A DNA stretch of 64,000 nt from Bordetella ansorpii. GTDB lineage: Bacteria; Pseudomonadota; Gammaproteobacteria; Burkholderiales; Burkholderiaceae_B. Of the stretch, positions 62,160 through 64,000 are shown piece after piece. Numbering within the stretch: the first letter of the stretch is position 1; each line of letters starts with the position of its first letter. Both the position numbers and the translations under genes were made by a program. Below the pieces are notes generated by a model, which saw nothing but the letters and a program-made list of their open reading frames with translations, was not told the DNA's origin and did no database searches. The stretch covers positions 248,001 through 312,000 of the forward strand of contig NZ_FKBS01000025.1 in the NCBI RefSeq assembly GCF_900078315.1, in the 5' to 3' direction.

Positions 62160-63812
62160 ATGCGCATCAACCTACCCGTCACCCAGCGGGAATACCCCTT
62201 TCCCACTGGCCATACCCTGGTTTCCACGACCGACACCAAGGGCCGCATCCTGTACTGCAACCCCGCGTTCGTGGACGTCAGCGGCTTCTCGAAAGACGAA
62301 CTGCTGGGCCAGCCGCACAACGTGATCCGCCACCCGGACATGCCGGAAGAGGCGTTCCGCGACATGTGGGCCACGATCTCGTCGGGACGCCCCTGGTCGG
62401 CGCCGGTGAAAAACCGCCGCAAGAACGGCGACTACTACTGGGTGATGGCCAATGCCACCCCGCTGGTGGAAAACGGCGTGCCGGTGGGCTACATGTCGGT
62501 GCGCACGCAGGCCACGCGTGAAGAAATCGAGGACGCCGAGGCGCTCTACGCCACGATGCGCGAAGAACGCGAGGCGGGCCGCCGCCGGCACACCCTGTCG
62601 CGCGGCCGGCTGGTCAAGCGCACGCTGTCCGGCCGCCTGGCCGAGTGGACGCGCATGGGGCTGGCCGGCAAGAGCATGACCGGGCTGGTGCTGATGGTGG
62701 CCGCGTTCACGGCCATCGACCGCTTCATGCCCACCGACACCACGCTGATGATCTGCGCGGCCTGGGCGCTGCGCCTCATCCTGCTGGGGTTCGCCTGGCG
62801 CTGGCTGGCCCGCGGGCTCACGCAACCGCTGGACGAAGTGGTGCAGGCGGCCAACCGCCTGGCCGCCGGCGACCTGACGCAGACGCTGGAGCGCGACCGG
62901 GGCGACGAACTGGGCGAACTGCAGACCGCGCTGGCGCAGCTCAGCGTGAACGTGCACTCCATCGTGCGCGATGCCCGCGACCAGAGCCAGGACATCGCGG
63001 CCGGCACCGCCGAGATCGCGCGTGGCAACCTGGATCTGTCCGGCCGCACAGAGGCGCAGGCCAGCAATGTGCAGCAGACCGCGGCCTCGATGGAGCAGAT
63101 CACGGGCACGGTCGGCCAGGCGGCCGAGTCGGCCCAGAAGGCCGGCCAGTTGTCGGCGCAGACCAGCCAGGTGGCCCAACGCGGCGCCGAGGCCGTCGAG
63201 CAGGTCAGCCTGACGATGCAGGACATCCTGAAGTCGTCGCGCAGTATCAGCGAGATCACGCAACTGATCGACAGCATCGCCTTCCAGACCAACATCCTGG
63301 CGCTGAACGCGGCGGTGGAAGCCGCGCGGGCCGGCGAACAGGGCCGAGGCTTCGCGGTGGTGGCGGCCGAGGTGCGGGCGCTGGCGCAACGCAGCGCCCA
63401 CGCCGCCAAGGAAATCCGCAACCTGATCGACGAATCGGCCGACAAGGTGGCGCAGGGCAACGAGCGCACCGAACTGGCCCGCAAGACGATGGGCGACGTG
63501 CTGGACAGCGTGCAGTCGGTGAACGACCTGATCGCCGAGATCAGCAACGCCACGCGCGAGCAACTGGCCGGGATCTCGCAGGTGAACGCGGCGGTGGCGC
63601 AACTGGACGGCATCACGCAGCAGAACGCGACGCTGGTGGAACAGGTGGCCTCGTCGGCGATGTCGCTGGAGCAGTTGGCGCAGAACACCTCGCAAGCCAT
63701 GCAGGTATTCCGCCTGGACAGCCTGACGGCCATCCCGCGGCCCGACGCGGTGGCGCTGCGTGTCGCGCACGCGCCGCGCAAGGTGGCGCCCAAGGCCTTG
63801 CCGGCGGCGTAA
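62160..63812 (+). CDS. aer: Aer-like aerotaxis/energy-taxis chemoreceptor (PAS-TM-HAMP-MCP)
   Basis: 550 aa. The PAS domain is of Aer type (LVSTTDTKGRILYCNPAFVD, VSGFSKDELLGQPHNVIRHP, DMPEEAFRDMWATISSGRPW, VKNRRKNGDYYWVMANATPL). Two closely spaced membrane segments (about residues 175-218) anchor it. HAMP is followed by the MCP signalling domain with the conserved hairpin IDSIAFQTNILALNAAVEAA, RAGEQGRGFAVVAAEVRALA. PAS-FAD in E. coli Aer senses redox state; whether FAD binds here is unproven. Signals go to CheA/CheW. Confidence 0.93.
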   Translation: MRINLPVTQREYPFPTGHTLVSTTDTKGRILYCNPAFVDVSGFSKDELLGQPHNVIRHPDMPEEAFRDMWATISSGRPWSAPVKNRRKNGDYYWVMANATPLVENGVPVGYMSVRTQATREEIEDAEALYATMREEREAGRRRHTLSRGRLVKRTLSGRLAEWTRMGLAGKSMTGLVLMVAAFTAIDRFMPTDTTLMICAAWALRLILLGFAWRWLARGLTQPLDEVVQAANRLAAGDLTQTLERDRGDELGELQTALAQLSVNVHSIVRDARDQSQDIAAGTAEIARGNLDLSGRTEAQASNVQQTAASMEQITGTVGQAAESAQKAGQLSAQTSQVAQRGAEAVEQVSLTMQDILKSSRSISEITQLIDSIAFQTNILALNAAVEAARAGEQGRGFAVVAAEVRALAQRSAHAAKEIRNLIDESADKVAQGNERTELARKTMGDVLDSVQSVNDLIAEISNATREQLAGISQVNAAVAQLDGITQQNATLVEQVASSAMSLEQLAQNTSQAMQVFRLDSLTAIPRPDAVALRVAHAPRKVAPKALPAA

Positions 63813-63854
63813 GCAAGCCGCTGCTCAGCGCCCGGCCTGCAAGGCTGAATGAAA

Positions 63855-63896
63855 CTGCCCCTGGAGGTGGACCTCGGGTCCAACCCCCAGGGGCAG
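63855..63896. terminator. Hairpin between the chemoreceptor and the minus-strand gene
   Basis: CTGCCCCTGG (63855-63864) pairs with CCAGGGGCAG (63887-63896), with a further inner stem (GGTGGACC/GGTCCAACC) around a TCG loop. It is followed by a weak T-rich tail (GGTTTCC), and could serve both converging genes. Confidence 0.6.
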
Positions 63897-63936
63897 GTTT
63901 CCTTTATGCCGGGAAAACCGGGAACCTCTCAGCGCC

Positions 63937-64000
63937 TCAAGGCTCGATCTGCCGGTAAGACAGCACCGTGCCGTCCGGCGAGGTCTCCTCCAGGCGCACC
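63937..64000 (-). CDS. C-terminal end of an unidentified gene (partial)
   Basis: The last 20 codons of a minus-strand gene cut by the window edge; the end reads VRLEETSPDGTVLSYRQIEP then TGA. Too short to assign a family. Confidence 0.6.
   Translation of the reverse strand, partial: VRLEETSPDGTVLSYRQIEP

Noticed and set aside
1-64000. CRISPR arrays
   Set aside because: No regularly spaced direct repeats with unique spacers were seen; the clustered repeats at 59466-59767 are iterons with irregular spacing and mixed orientation.

Overview
The window is high-GC proteobacterial DNA. The type II secretion genes, the Aer-type chemoreceptor, the P2-like phage genes and the codon use point to a betaproteobacterium of the Alcaligenaceae (Achromobacter/Bordetella-like). 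That placement is inferred from gene content; there is no rRNA to confirm it.

Region 1 (1-19308, all on the minus strand) looks like a secretion locus. It starts with gspG and runs gspG-K-L-M-D-E-F with ATGA-type overlaps. Next come a secreted PstS/DING-like phosphate-binding protein and tandem terminators. Last is a very large filamentous-haemagglutinin-family exoprotein that runs off the left edge. The gene order, the lipoprotein secretin and the DING-like neighbour resemble the Pseudomonas Hxc system. gspC, gspH, gspI, gspJ and a TpsB transporter are not in the window.

Region 2 (about 19309-28133) is a lower-GC patchwork. It holds a haem-oxygenase-like diiron enzyme gene, a Phd-like domain fused to a truncated transposase domain, and three small HTH regulators. 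It also holds a lone DUF1173 gene, a short membrane protein, an orphan antitoxin, AlpA and a P4-type integrase. It looks like an integrated island whose right end is the tRNA-Ser attachment core. Its left end was not found.

Region 3 (28134-61249) is a complete-looking P2-like prophage of about 33.1 kb. It is bounded by a 14-bp direct repeat that is the 3' end of tRNA-Ser(GGA). From the left it carries integrase arm sites, a candidate 19-nt cos end, a HicAB module, and the P2 order Q-P / O-N-M-L-X, lysis genes, R-S, V-W-J-I-H-G, FI-FII-E/E'-T-U-D. An immunity switch (repressor/Cro), an Ogr-like activator and small early genes follow. The right end holds a C5 DNA methyltransferase, an AlpA-like regulator, a primase-helicase, an iteron-rich putative origin and a P4-type integrase next to the intact tRNA. 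Head, tail and lysis genes are P2-type, whereas replication and integration are not, so the phage is mosaic.

Region 4 (61250-64000) is chromosomal flank. It holds tRNA-Ser, a frameshifted remnant of a PhzF-family gene, an Aer-like energy-taxis receptor with a downstream hairpin, and the 3' end of a minus-strand gene cut by the window edge.
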